Part shown: positions 62,953-64,000 of the stretch, piece by piece | Layout of the letters: each line of letters opens with the position of its first letter | How positions within the stretch are numbered: position 1 is the stretch's first letter | From: Spirosoma sp. 48-14 | GTDB lineage: Bacteria > Bacteroidota > Bacteroidia > Cytophagales > Spirosomataceae | Direction of reading: 5' to 3' | DNA: 64,000 nucleotides | Assembly: GCF_001898575.1 (NCBI RefSeq) | Contig: NZ_MKUD01000023.1 | Location: forward strand, 47,916 to 111,915 | The notes under the pieces: model-generated | What the model was told of the DNA's origin: nothing | The model's database searches: none | Seen by the model: the letters and a program-made list of their open reading frames with translations, nothing else | Made by a program: the position numbers and the translations under genes

Positions 62953-62978
62953 CTACTGTGTGTAAGTAGCTATTTTTT
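62953..62978 (+). terminator. Weak hairpin plus T-run behind the leader ORF
   Basis: CTACT (62953-62957) pairs with AGTAG (62965-62969) around a seven-base loop, and TTTTTT follows at 62973-62978. The stem is only five bases, so it is a weak intrinsic terminator at best, but its place after a riboswitch and leader ORF makes a regulated stop plausible. Confidence 0.4.
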
Positions 62979-63077
62979 GTAGCATTTAATCTATTAAATC
63001 TATAGTCTAAATATATTTACACATTATTTCAGACTTGTTCCGTTTAATTTTTCTCTTTCACTAAAAAACAACCAGCT

Positions 63078-63200
63078 ATGAAAAAGGCAAACTCGCTTCT
63101 CTTCGGTCTAACCGTTCTGTCCGTTCTATCATGGGCCAGCCCGGCTCCTAAAAAGGGGAAAGAGCTTATTTACAAAGTTGATACCCAGCAAACAGGTTAA
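63078..63200 (+). pseudogene. YceI-like secreted protein gene truncated by an IS insertion
   Basis: The frame starts with a signal peptide ('MKKANSLLFGLTVLSVLSWA') and continues 'SPAPKKGKELIYKVDTQQ', which matches the start of YceI-family lipid-binding proteins ('YxVDTxxS'). It then runs into the IS end at 63193 and stops after two foreign codons. Only 38 native residues remain of an expected 180-200. The rest of the gene, if still present, would lie beyond the IS outside the window. Family identity rests on a short stretch. Confidence 0.6.
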
Positions 63201-64000
63201 ACGCATTTAAAACAGGGTAAGAACCTTAAGCAGATACTGGTCATCCCAACTTGCGCCGACTCTTCATACTTTCCTTGTCGTCGACTCGATGCAAAAGCTG
63301 AAGCGCTAACTTACGCACAGTGGCAAAATTCTCCGCTCCATTACCCACCCTAACTCGCTGTTGATCTTCATGGAAAACCATATCCAGGTACCAATGCAAC
63401 TGATTCTCGATCCCCCAATGATGGCGTACGGCCGAGTTGAAAGCAGCAGGGGACAGCCCTAAATCACTCAGATAATAACGACTTTGTTGGCTGATGACGC
63501 CGTTGATCTCGCGGGTAGCCTCTACTAGAATCACACGCTGACAGGCAGGCCAATCCCGCAGATCATCGTACAAGCTCAGCTTGCTTTCAACATAACAACG
63601 GCGCGTTTCAATGCGCCCACTACCAAAATCAATGTGCTCATCAACTGGTAGTTGGGACTTAGTCTGTTGCATCCGCTGGGTCACTTGCTCGTAGAGCAAA
63701 CCTTGATTTTTCTTCAACGCTAGCAGGTAATGCCCTTTTCTTTCCACGATCAGCTCAGCGTTGCTTTGCTCACAAGCGATGGCATCAATGCTCACCAACG
63801 TGTTGGCCAACTCCAGTCTCGCAAGTAACTCAGGAATAGCGGTCTTTTCATTGCTTTTGGAGGCCACTTTTTCCTGACCCAACACCAGTCGGTGTTCGCC
63901 TGCCCAAGCACTGACAATGCATAAACCTGATTTGTTCTGCCCCGCTTTAGCGGTAGCCCGGAGCACTTTACCGTCCACATTGAGTTGACTCATCATGGGT
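63193..64000 (-). mobile_element. ISAs1-family insertion sequence, right part (runs out of the window)
   Basis: The inner border is placed at 63193, where CAGGTTAAACGCATTTAAAAC begins; this looks like the terminal inverted repeat of the ISAs1 family. The transposase gene follows on the minus strand and is still open at 64000. The other end and the target-site duplication are outside the window. The insertion point lies inside the YceI-like gene. Confidence 0.75.
63241..64000 (-). CDS. ISAs1-family transposase, partial, with a likely frameshift near its end
   Basis: The frame is open to the right edge, so the N-terminal third lies outside. Visible are the first catalytic Asp ('LNVDGKVLRATAK'), the second ('NTLVSIDAIACEQ') and the region of the C-terminal Glu ('RHHWGIENQLHWYLDMVFHEDQ', the typical ISAs1 HHWxIEN motif). 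The protein stops at 'KSRRKLG', but the next frame continues with 'WDDQYLLKVLTLF' and a stop at 63207, which is the usual C-terminus. A small indel near 63245 has probably cut off the last residues; activity may or may not be lost. Confidence 0.85.
   Translation of the reverse strand, partial: PMMSQLNVDGKVLRATAKAGQNKSGLCIVSAWAGEHRLVLGQEKVASKSNEKTAIPELLARLELANTLVSIDAIACEQSNAELIVERKGHYLLALKKNQGLLYEQVTQRMQQTKSQLPVDEHIDFGSGRIETRRCYVESKLSLYDDLRDWPACQRVILVEATREINGVISQQSRYYLSDLGLSPAAFNSAVRHHWGIENQLHWYLDMVFHEDQQRVRVGNGAENFATVRKLALQLLHRVDDKESMKSRRKLG

Overview
The window looks like a chromosomal segment of a Bacteroidota bacterium, most likely a Cytophagales/Spirosomaceae-type soil or plant-associated glycan degrader. 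The reasons are two SusC/SusD pairs, a one-protein hybrid two-component regulator, TAnnTTTG-type -7 promoter elements, VCBS/UnbV and ThuA/cytochrome secreted proteins, and roughly 50% GC. Assignment below phylum level is inference; there is no rRNA or tRNA here.

Layout. (1) 1-4134: tail of a GH2 glycosidase, an MFS transporter, a LamG + SMP-30 lactonase-like fusion and an RraA-family protein, all on + and closely packed. (2) 4135-5827: a hairpin, an AraC remnant and a decayed IS110-type transposase. (3) 6009-14063: a six-hairpin glycosidase (-) divergent from an esterase, a GH42-like glycosidase and a large PVC-type dehydrogenase with cytochrome c. (4) 14076-14899: a small antitoxin/PIN-toxin pair between two copies of a 38-bp direct repeat; one copy is the 3' end of the next gene. 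(5) 14867-23803: a hybrid two-component regulator divergent from SusC/SusD pair 1. (6) 24196-33370: regulators (two Crp/Fnr, two AraC, one GntR), a DUF2798-like membrane protein, an NAD-dependent reductase, a drug-type MFS pump and an orphan acetolactate synthase. (7) 33391-50446: an UnbV/VCBS protein (+), then on - an apparent operon of AraC regulator, SusC/SusD pair 2, two sugar-isomerase-like TIM barrels and a ThuA + sugar dehydrogenase + PKD + cytochrome c protein. A serine hydrolase lies upstream. (8) 50582-55803: GH36, phytanoyl-CoA-dioxygenase-like protein, sugar MFS and TIM barrel on +, closed by a strong terminator. (9) 56245-62361: TolC/RND/MFP efflux operon (-) divergent from an ArsR-type regulator. 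(10) 62664-64000: promoter, SAM-I riboswitch, short leader ORF, and a YceI-like gene cut off after about 38 codons by an ISAs1-family element that runs out of the window.

How the genes fit together. Most of the window captures and oxidises carbohydrates. SusC/SusD pairs import oligosaccharides, secreted GH2, GH36, GH42-like and six-hairpin enzymes cleave them, periplasmic heme dehydrogenases and lactonase-like proteins may oxidise the products, and TIM-barrel isomerases and MFS permeases take up and convert monomers. Local sensors (hybrid two-component, AraC, GntR) probably switch each block.

The least ordinary signals are: the toxin-antitoxin cassette bracketed by a duplicated gene end; a run of 12 G inside the cytochrome c domain of the ThuA/dehydrogenase protein (possible phase variation); two repeat or palindromic inserts kept in frame inside the UnbV/VCBS gene; and a riboswitch whose downstream gene has been destroyed by an IS element.
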